From Pseudoflavonifractor sp. (GTDB taxonomy: Bacteria > Bacteroidota > Bacteroidia > Bacteroidales > Muribaculaceae): a stretch of DNA of 35,105 nucleotides. A program made the translations under genes and the position numbers. The notes beneath the pieces are model-generated. The model worked only from the letters and a program-made list of their open reading frames with translations. It did not search any database and was not told where the DNA came from. The first letter of the stretch is position 1, and the number at the start of each line of letters is the position of its first letter. Shown here piece after piece: positions 8,199 through 17,225 of this stretch. The stretch is from contig JAMPAQ010000008.1 of the NCBI GenBank assembly GCA_023667145.1, positions 1-35,105 on the forward strand, read 5' to 3'.

Positions 8199-10937
8199 AT
8201 GTGCGACATCCTATCAGGGACAACATCAGGGACACGGCTCACAGGACTCAACCCGACAGAGGTCGAGGAAAGCCGGAAACGCTATGGCATCAACATACTC
8301 ACCCCGCCGCCCAAGCCATCGCTCTGGTCCCGGTTTATCGACTATTTCAGGAATCCGCTCATCGAGATACTCCTCGTAGCTCTGCTGCTGTCAATAGGCA
8401 TCTCGTGTTATGAGTACACTTTACCGTCACACGATTTTGAGGTATTCCTCGAACCTCTCGGCATACTGATTGCCATCCTCTTGGCAACGGTCATCGGATT
8501 TGCCCTTGAGGTCAACGCCAACAAGAAGTTTGAGATACTAAACCAAGTCAACGACGACATCCTCGTCAAGGTGATACGCGAGGGACACGTCACCCGCATC
8601 CCGCGCAAGGATGTGGTTGTCGGCGACGTGGTGATCATCGAGACCGGCGACGAGATTCCCGCTGACGGTGACCTGGTTGATTCAGTGGCGCTGAGTGTCA
8701 ACGAGTCGACCCTCACGGGCGAACCGCTCGTGCGCAAGTCACACCGGCCCGAGGATGCCGAGCACGATGTGACCTATTCCACCTCACGCGTCATGCGCGG
8801 TACCACCGTGGCCGAGGGGCATGGTGAGATGGTGGTCACGGCGGTAGGCGACTCGACCGAGTATGGTAAGGTCTACGAGGCCGCACAGATTGACACCGGC
8901 GTGAAGACACCGCTGACGTTGCAGTTTGAGCGTCTTGGCCGTGTCATCTCCATAGGCAGCTATGCCGTGGGAGCGCTTATCGTCATAGGCCGTCTGCTCG
9001 TCTTCCCGTGGGGCGATGCCGACACGGTGTCGATCATCGACTACCTTCTCACGACAATCATGCTTGCCGTCACCCTTATAGTGGTGTCAGTGCCGGAGGG
9101 ATTGCCGATGAGTGTCACCCTCAGTCTCGCGTTGAGCATGAGACGTATGCTCGCCAACAATAACCTCGTGCGCAAGATGCACGCCTGTGAGACCATGGGT
9201 GCCACCACTGTCATCTGCACCGACAAGACCGGCACGTTGACACGCAACCAGATGCGAGTCTACCGTGCTGATTTCTTCGCTTTGCCCGATGGCAACAAGC
9301 TCGACGACGACATGATGTCCCGCATCGTCGAGGAAGGTATAGCCGTCAATTCTACGGCCTTTCTTGAGACAGGCGATGACCCATCGAAGACAACGGCCAT
9401 AGGCAACCCGACCGAGGGGGCCTTGCTGCTATGGCTCTATGACAAGGGGATAGACTACCTGAGACTCCGAGAGAACGCGGCAGTCATCAGCCAGCTCCCG
9501 TTCTCGACCGAGCGCAAGTATATGGCCACGGTCGTGGAGTCCCCGTTTACCGGCTCTCGAATGCTATATGTCAAGGGAGCGCCCGAGATTGTCCTCGGCC
9601 TTAGCAGTGACATCGCCGGAGAGGCCACAGCCGACAGCATCACATCCCAGCTGCTCGGCTACCAGCGTCAGGCGATGCGTACCCTCGGATTTGCATACGC
9701 ACGCCTCAATGACGATGAAGAACCGATAGTCGATGGTAAGCTCACATGCGACCGACTGACATTCATAGGGGTAGCGGCAATATCGGACCCCGTGCGCGAT
9801 GATGTGCCCGCCGCCATATCGGAATGTCTCGATGCCGGCATATCCATCAAGATTGTCACCGGCGACACGCCCGGCACCGCCCGCGAGATAGGCCGTCAGG
9901 TTGGCCTGTGGCGCGAGGGTGACGATGACGACTCGCTCATATCAGGACCTGACTTTGCCGCCCTCACGGACGACGAGGCACGCCGCCGGGTCGAACGGCT
10001 AAAGATAATGTCACGCGCACGCCCCTCCGACAAGTCACGTCTCGTCAGACTACTTCAGGAAAACGGCGAGGTGGTGGCCGTCACCGGCGACGGCACCAAC
10101 GATGCCCCTGCACTCAACGCCGCCCAGGTGGGACTGTCGATGGGCGACGGCACATCGGTGGCCAAGGAGGCAAGCGACATCACCATCATGGACAACTCGC
10201 TCGCGTCCATCACCAAGGCAGTCATGTGGGGACGCTCCCTCTACCAGAATATACAGCGCTTCATACTGTTCCAACTCACCGTCAACCTCGTGGCGTGCCT
10301 GACGGTGGTCATCGGGGCATTCACCGGCACCGAGTCGCCGCTGACCGTCACACAGATGCTGTGGGTCAATCTCATCATGGACACCTTTGCCGCCCTGGCC
10401 CTCGCCTCGCTGCCGCCAAGCATGGAGGTTATGAGACACCGCCCGCGCCGCAGCTCCGACTTCATCATCAACCGCCGCATGACATGGGACATATTCGGCA
10501 CCGGGTTCCTGTTTATCGTCCTGTTGTTTGGCATCATGCAATATTTCCGCCACTACGACATCACGTCCCTCACCCAGTTTGACCCCGCCGCCTTCATCTC
10601 GGCGTTCGTCAACTTCAGCCCCACCCACATGGCATCGCTATCCCCCTACGACCTCTCGATGTTCTTCACCATATTTGTGTTCCTGCAATTCTGGAACCTG
10701 TTTAACGCACGCGCCTTTGAGAGCGGCCACACCGCCTTCCACGACATGAGGGACAGCAAGGTATTCTTCCTCACCCTCGCCATCATAGCCGCAGGGCAGT
10801 GGATCATCATCGAGATTGGCGGGCCGATGTTCAACGTTGTTCCCCTCAAGACAGCCGATTGGCTCATCATCATATGCTCGACATCCCTCATAATGATAGT
10901 GCCGATGGTGATAGCGTTATTTCGCAAGAAAGATTGA
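8199..10937 (+). CDS. PMCA-type calcium-translocating P-type ATPase
   Basis: A 912-aa P2-type ATPase, a normal length for bacterial SERCA/PMCA-like pumps that export Ca2+ from the cytoplasm using ATP. In order: N-terminal cation-transporter domain (LNPTEVEESRKRYGINIL), membrane pair, actuator loop with STLTGEPL, the PEGLP motif in M4 (about residue 298) that forms part of the ion site, phosphorylated Asp342 in DKTGTLTRNQM, nucleotide-binding domain, the hinge TGDGTNDAPAL (from Thr629), then six C-terminal membrane helices with VNLIMDTFAALALA. The PMCA subtype is a family-level judgement. Third gene of the operon, 22 bp after pyrC; the ATG at 8199 is the first plausible start. Confidence 0.9.
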   Translation: MCDILSGTTSGTRLTGLNPTEVEESRKRYGINILTPPPKPSLWSRFIDYFRNPLIEILLVALLLSIGISCYEYTLPSHDFEVFLEPLGILIAILLATVIGFALEVNANKKFEILNQVNDDILVKVIREGHVTRIPRKDVVVGDVVIIETGDEIPADGDLVDSVALSVNESTLTGEPLVRKSHRPEDAEHDVTYSTSRVMRGTTVAEGHGEMVVTAVGDSTEYGKVYEAAQIDTGVKTPLTLQFERLGRVISIGSYAVGALIVIGRLLVFPWGDADTVSIIDYLLTTIMLAVTLIVVSVPEGLPMSVTLSLALSMRRMLANNNLVRKMHACETMGATTVICTDKTGTLTRNQMRVYRADFFALPDGNKLDDDMMSRIVEEGIAVNSTAFLETGDDPSKTTAIGNPTEGALLLWLYDKGIDYLRLRENAAVISQLPFSTERKYMATVVESPFTGSRMLYVKGAPEIVLGLSSDIAGEATADSITSQLLGYQRQAMRTLGFAYARLNDDEEPIVDGKLTCDRLTFIGVAAISDPVRDDVPAAISECLDAGISIKIVTGDTPGTAREIGRQVGLWREGDDDDSLISGPDFAALTDDEARRRVERLKIMSRARPSDKSRLVRLLQENGEVVAVTGDGTNDAPALNAAQVGLSMGDGTSVAKEASDITIMDNSLASITKAVMWGRSLYQNIQRFILFQLTVNLVACLTVVIGAFTGTESPLTVTQMLWVNLIMDTFAALALASLPPSMEVMRHRPRRSSDFIINRRMTWDIFGTGFLFIVLLFGIMQYFRHYDITSLTQFDPAAFISAFVNFSPTHMASLSPYDLSMFFTIFVFLQFWNLFNARAFESGHTAFHDMRDSKVFFLTLAIIAAGQWIIIEIGGPMFNVVPLKTADWLIIICSTSLIMIVPMVIALFRKKD

Positions 10938-10970
10938 GGCGCGTGAAGTGACTTTATCTAAAATATTTGC

Positions 10971-10978
10971 TACCTTTG
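10971..10978 (+). promoter_or_regulatory. Likely -7 element of the korAB promoter
   Basis: TACCTTTG matches TAnnTTTG. No clear TTG lies about 20 bp upstream (GTGACTT near 10948 is the nearest), so the -33 half is weak. The ATG is 88 bp downstream, leaving a long leader that begins with the hairpin described next. Confidence 0.45.
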
Positions 10979-11017
10979 CCGGGTGTCATCCAACAGGACG
11001 GCATCCGGCAATCTTTT
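10978..11017 (+). terminator. Long hairpin with short T-run between the ATPase gene and korA
   Basis: Arms at 10978-10991 and 10996-11009 pair over 14 positions, with two G-U wobbles and one mismatch, around an AACA loop, followed by AATCTTTT. It could end the upstream operon, but its left arm begins at the last base of the korA -7 element, so it would also be the first structure on the korAB transcript. Which role is right cannot be decided from the sequence. Confidence 0.55.
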
Positions 11018-11066
11018 GGCCCTAAATACATGAAATTAATTAACGTGTAAATAATACGCAGTAATT

Positions 11067-12911
11067 ATGTTAGAGAAAACCAACGTTAAAGTTCTCGACA
11101 AGGTGGTCGTCCGTTTCTCGGGCGACTCGGGAGATGGAATGCAGCTTGCTGGCAACATCTTCACCAACGTGTCGGCAGGTGTGGGTAATCAGGTGAGTAC
11201 TTTTCCTGACTATCCGGCCGAGATACGCGCCCCGCAGGGCTCGCTCAGCGGTGTATCAGGATTTCAGGTAAGCGTCGGCACAGGCGTATATACCCCCGGC
11301 GACAAGTGCGACGTGCTTGTGGCAATGAACCCTGCCGCGCTCAAGCAGAACGTCAAGTTCCTGAAGCCCGGCGGAGTCATCATCGTGGACATCGACTCCT
11401 TTAAGGAGAGCGACCTGAAGAAAGCCCTGTTCACTACCGGCGAGCCGTTCAAGGAACTCGGCATCAACGACGCACAGATACTTGAGGTCCCCGTCACCTC
11501 GATGACCAAGGCTGCGCTCGCCGACTCGGGACTCGACAACAAGAGCGTGCTCAAGTGCCGCAACATCTTTGCCCTCGGCCTCGTTTGCTGGCTCTTTGAC
11601 CGCCCCATCGAGAGCGCCCTCCATCATCTCAGCATCAAGTTTGCCAAGAAACCCGCTGTCTATGAGGCCAACTCAAAGGTACTCAACGCGGGATTCAATT
11701 ACGGCGCCAACATACACGCCTCGGTATCGACCTACCGCATCGAGAGCGAGGACCCGCGTCCCGGCCACTATACCGACATCAACGGTAACAAGGCCACCGC
11801 ATGGGGATTCATAATGGCCGCAGAGAAGGCCGGCCGGCCCCTCTTCCTCGGCAGCTACCCCATCACCCCGGCCACCGACATACTCCACGAGCTTGCAAAG
11901 CGCAAGGATCTCGGTGTCAAAGCCCTCCAGATGGAGGACGAAATAGCCGGTGTTTGCTCGGCCATCGGTGCCTCATACGCCGGCAACCTCGCCATAACCT
12001 CTACCTCAGGTCCCGGCCTTGCGCTCAAGAGCGAAGGTATCGGTCTTGCCGTGATGGCCGAGTTGCCGCTCGTCATCATCGACGTGCAGCGTGGAGGTCC
12101 CTCAACGGGACTCCCCACCAAGACAGAGCAGACCGACCTGATGCAGGCTCTCTACGGACGCAACGGCGAGTCTCCCGTGGCGGTAGTCGCACCCGCATCG
12201 CCGACCGACTGCTTCACCATGGCTTTCGAGGCTGCCCGTATCGCCATCGAGCACATGACCCCCGTCATCCTGTTGAGCGACGCGTTTATCGGCAACGGCT
12301 CGTCAGCATGGCGCATACCCGATGCCGACGAGTATCCCGAGATACACCCCCGCTTTGTCCCTGACGAGCTAAAGGATGGATGGAAACCATACGTGCGCGA
12401 CGAGAAGACCAAGGTGCGCTACTGGGCCATCCCCGGCACTCCTGGTCTGCAACACCGTCTCGGCGGCCTGGAGAAGGACACCGCCACCGGCGCCATATCG
12501 ACCGACCCGGTCAACCATGAGAAGATGGTGTACCTGCGTAAGGAGAAGATCGAGCGTATCGCCGATGATATCCCCGCGCTTGAGGTGCAGTGTGATGCGT
12601 CAGCCGACACCCTGCTTGTAGGCTGGGGAGGCACATACGGCCATCTCATCACCGCCGCCGAAGAACTCAACAAGGCCGGCAAGCCCTTGGCATTCGCCCA
12701 CTTCCGCTACATCAGCCCGCTCCCGGCCAACACCGGGGATGTCCTGCGCCGATACAAGAAAGTGATTGTCGCCGAGCTCAACACGGGCCAGTTTGCCGAC
12801 TACTTGCAGGCCAAGTTCCCCGATGTCAAGATTGAGCGCGTCAACAAGGTACAGGGCCAGCCATTCCTCGTGAGCGAAGTAATTGATGGTGTAACTAAAA
12901 AAATGGACTAA
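11067..12911 (+). CDS. korA: 2-oxoacid:ferredoxin oxidoreductase, fused gamma-alpha subunit
   Basis: A 614-aa protein joining the gamma domain (residues 1 to about 190, with VRFSGDSGDGMQLAGNIF and TFPDYPAEIRAPQGSLSGVS) to the alpha domain (from about 240, with PLFLGSYPITPATDILHELA, then SGPGLALKSEGIGLAVMAEL and RGGPSTGLPTKTEQTDL). This is the standard layout of two-subunit OFOR enzymes that oxidise 2-oxoacids to acyl-CoA and CO2 while reducing ferredoxin, with thiamine diphosphate bound in the partner KorB. Bacteroidales copies are usually annotated as 2-oxoglutarate oxidoreductase, central to their anaerobic branched TCA cycle; the substrate is inferred. korB follows after 2 bp. Confidence 0.9.
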   Translation: MLEKTNVKVLDKVVVRFSGDSGDGMQLAGNIFTNVSAGVGNQVSTFPDYPAEIRAPQGSLSGVSGFQVSVGTGVYTPGDKCDVLVAMNPAALKQNVKFLKPGGVIIVDIDSFKESDLKKALFTTGEPFKELGINDAQILEVPVTSMTKAALADSGLDNKSVLKCRNIFALGLVCWLFDRPIESALHHLSIKFAKKPAVYEANSKVLNAGFNYGANIHASVSTYRIESEDPRPGHYTDINGNKATAWGFIMAAEKAGRPLFLGSYPITPATDILHELAKRKDLGVKALQMEDEIAGVCSAIGASYAGNLAITSTSGPGLALKSEGIGLAVMAELPLVIIDVQRGGPSTGLPTKTEQTDLMQALYGRNGESPVAVVAPASPTDCFTMAFEAARIAIEHMTPVILLSDAFIGNGSSAWRIPDADEYPEIHPRFVPDELKDGWKPYVRDEKTKVRYWAIPGTPGLQHRLGGLEKDTATGAISTDPVNHEKMVYLRKEKIERIADDIPALEVQCDASADTLLVGWGGTYGHLITAAEELNKAGKPLAFAHFRYISPLPANTGDVLRRYKKVIVAELNTGQFADYLQAKFPDVKIERVNKVQGQPFLVSEVIDGVTKKMD

Positions 12912-12913
12912 AA

Positions 12914-13936
12914 ATGGAAGAGATAATTGATACGACATTCAAGGCCGCAGACTTCAAGAGTGACCAGCCCGTGCGCTGGTGTGCCGGATGCGGTGACCAC
13001 GCCATCCTCAACGTGCTCCACAAGGCTATGGCCACTATAGGTGTCGCACCCCACATGACCGCTGTAATCTCGGGTATCGGATGCAGCTCACGTCTTCCCT
13101 ACTACATGAACACCTACGGCTTCCACACCATCCATGGACGTGCCGCAGCCATAGCCACGGGATTCAAGGTAGCCAACCCAGCCATGACCGTATGGCAGAT
13201 CTCAGGCGACGGTGACGGCCTCGCCATAGGCGGTAACCACTTCATCCACGCCGTGCGCCGCAACATCGACATCAACCTCGTGTTGCTCAACAACAAAATC
13301 TATGGTCTGACCAAGGGACAGTATTCCCCGACATCCGATCGTGGATTCGTATCCAAGTCATCCCCCTACGGGACGACCGAGGACCCGTTTATCCCCGCCG
13401 AGCTCGTCTTTGGGGCACGCGGAAACTTCTTTGCCCGCAGCATCGACGTAGAGCTTCAGACCTCACAGGAGGTACTTGTCGCCGCTGCCCGCCACAAGGG
13501 AACATCGGTGGTCGAGATGCTTCAGAACTGCGTGATATTCAACAACGGCATCCACAACCACATCACCGACCGCGAGTACCGTGCCGAACGCACCATCCAC
13601 CTGCGTCACGGCGAGAAGATGCTCTTTGGCAAGGACAATGAGAAAGGACTCGTGCAAGACGGATTCCTCCTCAAGGCTGTAGAGGTGGGCAAGGATGGCT
13701 ACACCATCGACGATGTGCTCGTACACGACGCCCACTGCAAGAGCAACTTCCTACACCAGCAGCTTGCCATGATGGACGGTCACGACCTGCCTCTCGCCAT
13801 CGGTGTCATCCGCGATGTCGAGGGACTCGTCTACAACGAGGAGGTAGATGCCCAGATTGAGCAGGTACGCGCCAAGAAAGGCTTTGACACGCTGCGCGAC
13901 ATGATTCTCGCCGGCGAGACCTGGGAAGTGAAATAA
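12914..13936 (+). CDS. korB: 2-oxoacid:ferredoxin oxidoreductase beta subunit
   Basis: A 340-aa thiamine-diphosphate-binding subunit. WCAGCGDHAILN opens the fold, SGIGCSSRLP and GRAAAIATG follow, and SGDGDGLAIGGNHF with LLNNKIYGLTKGQYSPTS forms the Mg-ThDP site (GDG...NN). Four cysteines, Cys23, Cys26, Cys57 and Cys206, sit where related two-subunit enzymes bind their single [4Fe-4S] cluster; there is no extra ferredoxin domain. It pairs with the KorA product encoded 2 bp upstream and would pass electrons to ferredoxin in the cytoplasm. It is the last gene of the operon, followed by a strong hairpin. Confidence 0.92.
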   Translation: MEEIIDTTFKAADFKSDQPVRWCAGCGDHAILNVLHKAMATIGVAPHMTAVISGIGCSSRLPYYMNTYGFHTIHGRAAAIATGFKVANPAMTVWQISGDGDGLAIGGNHFIHAVRRNIDINLVLLNNKIYGLTKGQYSPTSDRGFVSKSSPYGTTEDPFIPAELVFGARGNFFARSIDVELQTSQEVLVAAARHKGTSVVEMLQNCVIFNNGIHNHITDREYRAERTIHLRHGEKMLFGKDNEKGLVQDGFLLKAVEVGKDGYTIDDVLVHDAHCKSNFLHQQLAMMDGHDLPLAIGVIRDVEGLVYNEEVDAQIEQVRAKKGFDTLRDMILAGETWEVK

Positions 13937-13983
13937 CACCCCTTCACGACACGTCAGTCCGTGACAACGGCAATCACCCTACA

Positions 13984-14018
13984 AGGCCGGGCGACCACGA
14001 CAAAAGGTCGCCCGGCCT
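13984..14018 (+). terminator. Strong hairpin after korB
   Basis: Perfect 13-bp GC-rich arms at 13984-13996 and 14006-14018 around a 9-nt loop, starting 48 bp after the korB stop. The downstream T-run is poor (CTATATA). Probable terminator of korAB. Confidence 0.7.
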
Positions 14019-14115
14019 CTATATACAGTCCCACTCACAGGCGCCGATAGGCGGTCATTACGCGATGGCAGCAAAATAAAGGCTGGTGCCTTAACATTCC
14101 ACCCGCTCTTTTTGT

Positions 14116-14134
14116 TAAATTTGTAACAAATTTA
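14116..14134 (+). promoter_or_regulatory. phoH promoter -7 element inside a perfect palindrome
   Basis: TAAATTTG (14116-14123) is a consensus -7 element 19 bp before the phoH ATG. It is one arm of a perfect inverted repeat, TAAATTTG-TAA-CAAATTTA. The same -7 sequence is therefore present on the minus strand, and the palindrome covers the expected transcription start. No clear -33 TTG is seen; TTA at 14091 is the nearest. Confidence 0.5.
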
Positions 14135-14142
14135 TTTTACTC

Positions 14143-15117
14143 ATGATTGAACGCGTTATTATCATCGACGATGTGGACCCCGTGACATTCTACGGTGTCA
14201 ACAACTCCAACATGCACCTCATACGCAACCTGTTCCCAAAGCTGCGCATGGCGGCACGCGGCTCGGTGATAAAGGTGATAGGCGATGACAACGAGACGGC
14301 CGAGTTTGAGCGAAAGATCAAGGAACTTGAGGAATATTGCATCAAGTATAACCGTCTGACCGAGGATGTCATACTCGACATCGTCAAGGGGGAGTCGCCC
14401 AAGGAGCTGAAGAATGACGATGTCATAATCTATGGTGTCAACGGCCGTCCCATCTCAGGCCGCACTCCCAATCAGCAGCTGCTCGTCGAGACATTTCAGA
14501 AAAACGACCTTACCTTTGCCCTCGGCCCTGCCGGCACGGGCAAGACATACGTGGCGATAGCACTCGCCGTGCGAGCACTCAAGAATCGCGAGGTGCGCAA
14601 GATAATCCTCTCGCGTCCAGCTGTCGAGGCCGGCGAGAAGCTCGGGTTTCTCCCCGGCGACATGAAGGACAAGATAGACCCTTACCTACAGCCACTCTAT
14701 GACGCACTTGAGGATATGATTCCCGCCGTCAAGCTAAAGGAGTACATGGAGACCAACGTCATCCAGATAGCCCCTCTCGCGTTCATGCGCGGACGCACGC
14801 TCAACGATGCCGTCATCGTGCTTGACGAGGCACAGAACACCACCACCCATCAGATAAAGATGTTTCTCACCCGCCTTGGCATGAACGCCAAGATGATCAT
14901 CACCGGCGACGTGACCCAGATTGACCTGCCGCGCTCTGTCTCGTCGGGGCTCATCCAAGCCCTGCGCGTCTTACGCGACGTGCCGGGCATAGGCCGGGTC
15001 GAGTTTGGCAAGAAGGACATCGTGCGCCACGCCCTGGTGCAGCGCATTGTCGAGGCTTACGAGCAGTGGGACAAGGAGAAAGCCGGAGAGTCCGCTGGCA
15101 GTGACAGCCGCGAATAG
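14143..15117 (+). CDS. phoH: PhoH family ATPase
   Basis: A 324-aa cytoplasmic P-loop NTPase of the PhoH/PhoL family (normal length about 320). Walker A is GPAGTGKT at residues 128-135, and Walker B LDEAQNTT starts at Leu227. Further family marks are [31 protein letters not shown] and [11 protein letters not shown]. An N-terminal KH-like region with many charged residues precedes the NTPase domain. PhoH proteins bind ATP and are linked to RNA metabolism and stress, but their exact role is not settled. It is followed by purC and menG on the same strand, an order I recall from other Bacteroidales, but purC has its own promoter. Confidence 0.92.
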   Translation: MIERVIIIDDVDPVTFYGVNNSNMHLIRNLFPKLRMAARGSVIKVIGDDNETAEFERKIKELEEYCIKYNRLTEDVILDIVKGESPKELKNDDVIIYGVNGRPISGRTPNQQLLVETFQKNDLTFALGPAGTGKTYVAIALAVRALKNREVRKIILSRPAVEAGEKLGFLPGDMKDKIDPYLQPLYDALEDMIPAVKLKEYMETNVIQIAPLAFMRGRTLNDAVIVLDEAQNTTTHQIKMFLTRLGMNAKMIITGDVTQIDLPRSVSSGLIQALRVLRDVPGIGRVEFGKKDIVRHALVQRIVEAYEQWDKEKAGESAGSDSRE

Positions 15118-15154
15118 CCACGCCCAGCACGCACGCCACATCAGCGGGACGCTA

Positions 15155-15185
15155 TTGTGTTTCTCAAAAAAAAATGGTACTTTTG
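15155..15185 (+). promoter_or_regulatory. purC promoter with an A9 tract in its spacer
   Basis: TTG at 15155-15157, a 20-bp spacer, and TACTTTTG at 15178-15185 fit the Bacteroidota consensus. The spacer contains nine A residues (15166-15174). The ATG follows at 15210, leaving a leader of about 20 nt. Confidence 0.65.
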
Positions 15186-15209
15186 CGGTCAAATAATTTG
15201 ATTGCAACT

Positions 15210-16163
15210 ATGGCTACGACATTGGTTAAGACCGACTTCAATTTTCCCGGTCAGACAAGCGTTTATCACGGTAAGGTACGCGACGTGTACGATATCAACG
15301 ACAACATCATGGTGATGGTCGCCACCGACCGCATCTCGGCATTTGATGTCATACTACCCGAGGGGATTCCCTACAAGGGTCAGGTACTCAACCAAATTGC
15401 CGCCAAGTTTCTCGATGCCACAGCTGACATTGTCCCCAACTGGAAGCTCGCTACCCCCGACCCGATGGTCACCGTGGGCCTCAAGTGTGAGGGATTCCGT
15501 GTCGAGATGATTATCCGTGGCTATCTCACGGGAAGCGCGTGGCGCGAGTATCAGGCCGGATGCCGCGAACTATGCGGCGTAAAGCTCCCTGACGGTATGC
15601 GCGAGAACCAGCGTTTCCCCGAACCTATAATCACGCCTACCACCAAGGCCGATGCCGGACATGACGAGAACATCTCACGCGAGGAGATAATAGCCCAAGG
15701 TATCGTATCGAAGGAGGATTACGAGACCATGGAGCGCTACACCCGTGCGCTCTTTGAGCGCGGGTCGCGCATGGCAGCCGACAAGGGTCTGATACTTGTC
15801 GACACCAAGTATGAGTTTGGCAAGCGCGAGGGCAAGGTCTACCTCATCGACGAGATTCACACTCCCGACTCGTCGCGCTACTTCTATGCCGACGGCTACG
15901 AGGAACGCTTCGAGAAGGGCGAGCCGCAACGACAGCTCTCCAAGGAGTTTGTGCGCCAGTGGCTCATCGAACATGACTTCATGGGCAAACCCGGACAGAC
16001 AGTTCCCGAGATGACTCCCGAGTTCTGCGAGAGCGTTTCACAGCGCTACATCGAGCTGTATGAGCACATCACCGGCGAGAAGTTTGTCAAGGCCGACGAG
16101 ACCAACCTCGCCGACCGCATCGCCACTAACGTGCTCGACTGCCTCAACCGTCTAAACCCCTGA
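15210..16163 (+). CDS. purC: SAICAR synthase (phosphoribosylaminoimidazole-succinocarboxamide synthase)
   Basis: A 317-aa enzyme that joins CAIR with aspartate using ATP in de novo purine synthesis. Visible family marks are [12 protein letters not shown] at the N-terminus (the phosphate-binding KVRD), [45 protein letters not shown] and [20 protein letters not shown]. The length fits the long form of PurC found in Bacteroidota and fungi. The open frame reaches back to 15174, but that part overlaps the promoter -7 element, so ATG at 15210 is the start. No other pur gene is in the window. Confidence 0.95.
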   Translation: MATTLVKTDFNFPGQTSVYHGKVRDVYDINDNIMVMVATDRISAFDVILPEGIPYKGQVLNQIAAKFLDATADIVPNWKLATPDPMVTVGLKCEGFRVEMIIRGYLTGSAWREYQAGCRELCGVKLPDGMRENQRFPEPIITPTTKADAGHDENISREEIIAQGIVSKEDYETMERYTRALFERGSRMAADKGLILVDTKYEFGKREGKVYLIDEIHTPDSSRYFYADGYEERFEKGEPQRQLSKEFVRQWLIEHDFMGKPGQTVPEMTPEFCESVSQRYIELYEHITGEKFVKADETNLADRIATNVLDCLNRLNP

Positions 16164-16215
16164 TACCGACACCATCAGGGACACGCAAGTCACAGATTCA
16201 TACCACCCATAATAC

Positions 16216-16347
16216 GGGAGTGTTGTAAAACTGCCAAAGTAGGGATGCACCCCGGTGCATCCGCTCCATAACGCCTTGATAGCCGAGGGCTGCACCATGG
16301 TGCAGCCCTACAGCGGTACGATGATTTTTACGTTTTGCAACACCCTC
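16216..16347. repeat. Double-palindrome element flanked by an outer inverted repeat
   Basis: Two near-identical palindromes lie 24 bp apart. The first has 9-bp arms at 16243-16251 and 16254-16262; the second is a perfect palindrome at 16287-16308 with 10-bp arms and an AT centre. Both share the core TGCACC..GGTGCA. They are enclosed by an imperfect inverted repeat, 16216-16231 against 16332-16347 (13 of 16 bases, with two further G-U pairs possible in RNA). The layout resembles a REP or MITE-like unit. It fills most of the 215-bp gap between purC and menG and may also act as a terminator. A near-consensus -7 (TA-3-TTTG) at 16329-16337 overlaps the right outer arm and could serve menG. Confidence 0.65.
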
Positions 16348-16378
16348 ATAGCAGAAACAATCATCCACAAGATACACG

Positions 16379-17116
16379 ATGGAAGTAAAGGCCGAGAGGG
16401 TAAATCCCTACGACGACACCCGATGCAAGACCGAGCAGGTGCGTGAGATGTTCGACTCCATAGCCCCGGCATATGATTTCATGAACCGCGCCATGACATT
16501 CGGGCTCGACAAGATGTGGCGACGCCGCGCCGTCTCCATGATAAGGCGCTCGGGGGCGACACAAATCCTTGACGTGGCCACCGGCACCGGCGACCTGGCC
16601 ATAACGCTTGCCCGCGCCATCCCCTCATGTGCCGTCACCGGGATTGACCTGTCGGAGGGAATGGTCACCATCGGTCGCCGCAAGGTCGCCGATGCGGCAC
16701 TCTCCGACCGCGTGAGACTGATGACGGGTGACTGCCTGTCGCTACCGTTTGACGACAACACGTTTGATTGCATAACCGTGGCCTACGGCGTACGCAACTT
16801 TGAGCGTCTGCTCGACGGCTACCGCGAGATGTACCGCGTGCTGCGGCCCGGTGGCATCCTCTGCGTCATCGAGCTGTCCACACCCACCTCCCCCATCATA
16901 CTCCCACTCTACCGGCTATACACGCGGCATGTCATACCCGCCGTTGGCCGAATGGTATCAAAGGATGTACGCGCCTACAGCTATCTCCCCGAGAGCATAG
17001 CCGCCGTCCCGCAGGGTGAGCGGATGCTCGCCCTCATGGCCGAGGCCGGATTTACCCATTGCAGCCATCGCCCACTCACATTCGGGGTCTGCACCATCTA
17101 CACCGCCAAGCGCTGA
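16379..17116 (+). CDS. menG: Demethylmenaquinone methyltransferase (UbiE/MenG family)
   Basis: A 245-aa SAM-dependent methyltransferase that makes menaquinone from demethylmenaquinone, the last step of the quinone used in anaerobic respiration (fumarate reduction) in Bacteroidales. The N-terminus shows VREMFDSIAPAYDFMNRAM and LDKMWRR, the first UbiE signature. SAM motif I is DVATGTGDLA, with GIDLSEGM as the acidic loop, and the second signature region is VAYGVRNFERLLDGYREM with VLRPGG. Because Bacteroidales use menaquinone, the MenG role is favoured over ubiquinone synthesis. It ends about 110 bp before the convergent mdh gene. Confidence 0.93.
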   Translation: MEVKAERVNPYDDTRCKTEQVREMFDSIAPAYDFMNRAMTFGLDKMWRRRAVSMIRRSGATQILDVATGTGDLAITLARAIPSCAVTGIDLSEGMVTIGRRKVADAALSDRVRLMTGDCLSLPFDDNTFDCITVAYGVRNFERLLDGYREMYRVLRPGGILCVIELSTPTSPIILPLYRLYTRHVIPAVGRMVSKDVRAYSYLPESIAAVPQGERMLALMAEAGFTHCSHRPLTFGVCTIYTAKR

Positions 17117-17171
17117 CTGTCATCCCGAACGCGGGCTACGGACTTTGTTTAACCGCGACACCAGACATAAG

Positions 17172-17202
17172 AGGGGCGCCCCCCAGTTGGAAGGTCGCCC
17201 CT
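17172..17202. terminator. Hairpin between convergent menG and mdh
   Basis: Arms AGGGGCG (17172-17178) and CGCCCCT (17196-17202) pair over 7 bp, with two more pairs possible after one mismatch. It lies between the 3' ends of menG and mdh and could work in both directions. There is no strong T-run on either side. Confidence 0.5.
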
Positions 17203-17225
17203 GATGCTATTGAGATTAGTGTAAC

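Noticed and set aside
16255-16446. A 63-codon + frame spanning the double palindrome and the menG start
   Set aside because: Its coding look comes from the palindromes; it overlaps menG in another frame and has no family resemblance.
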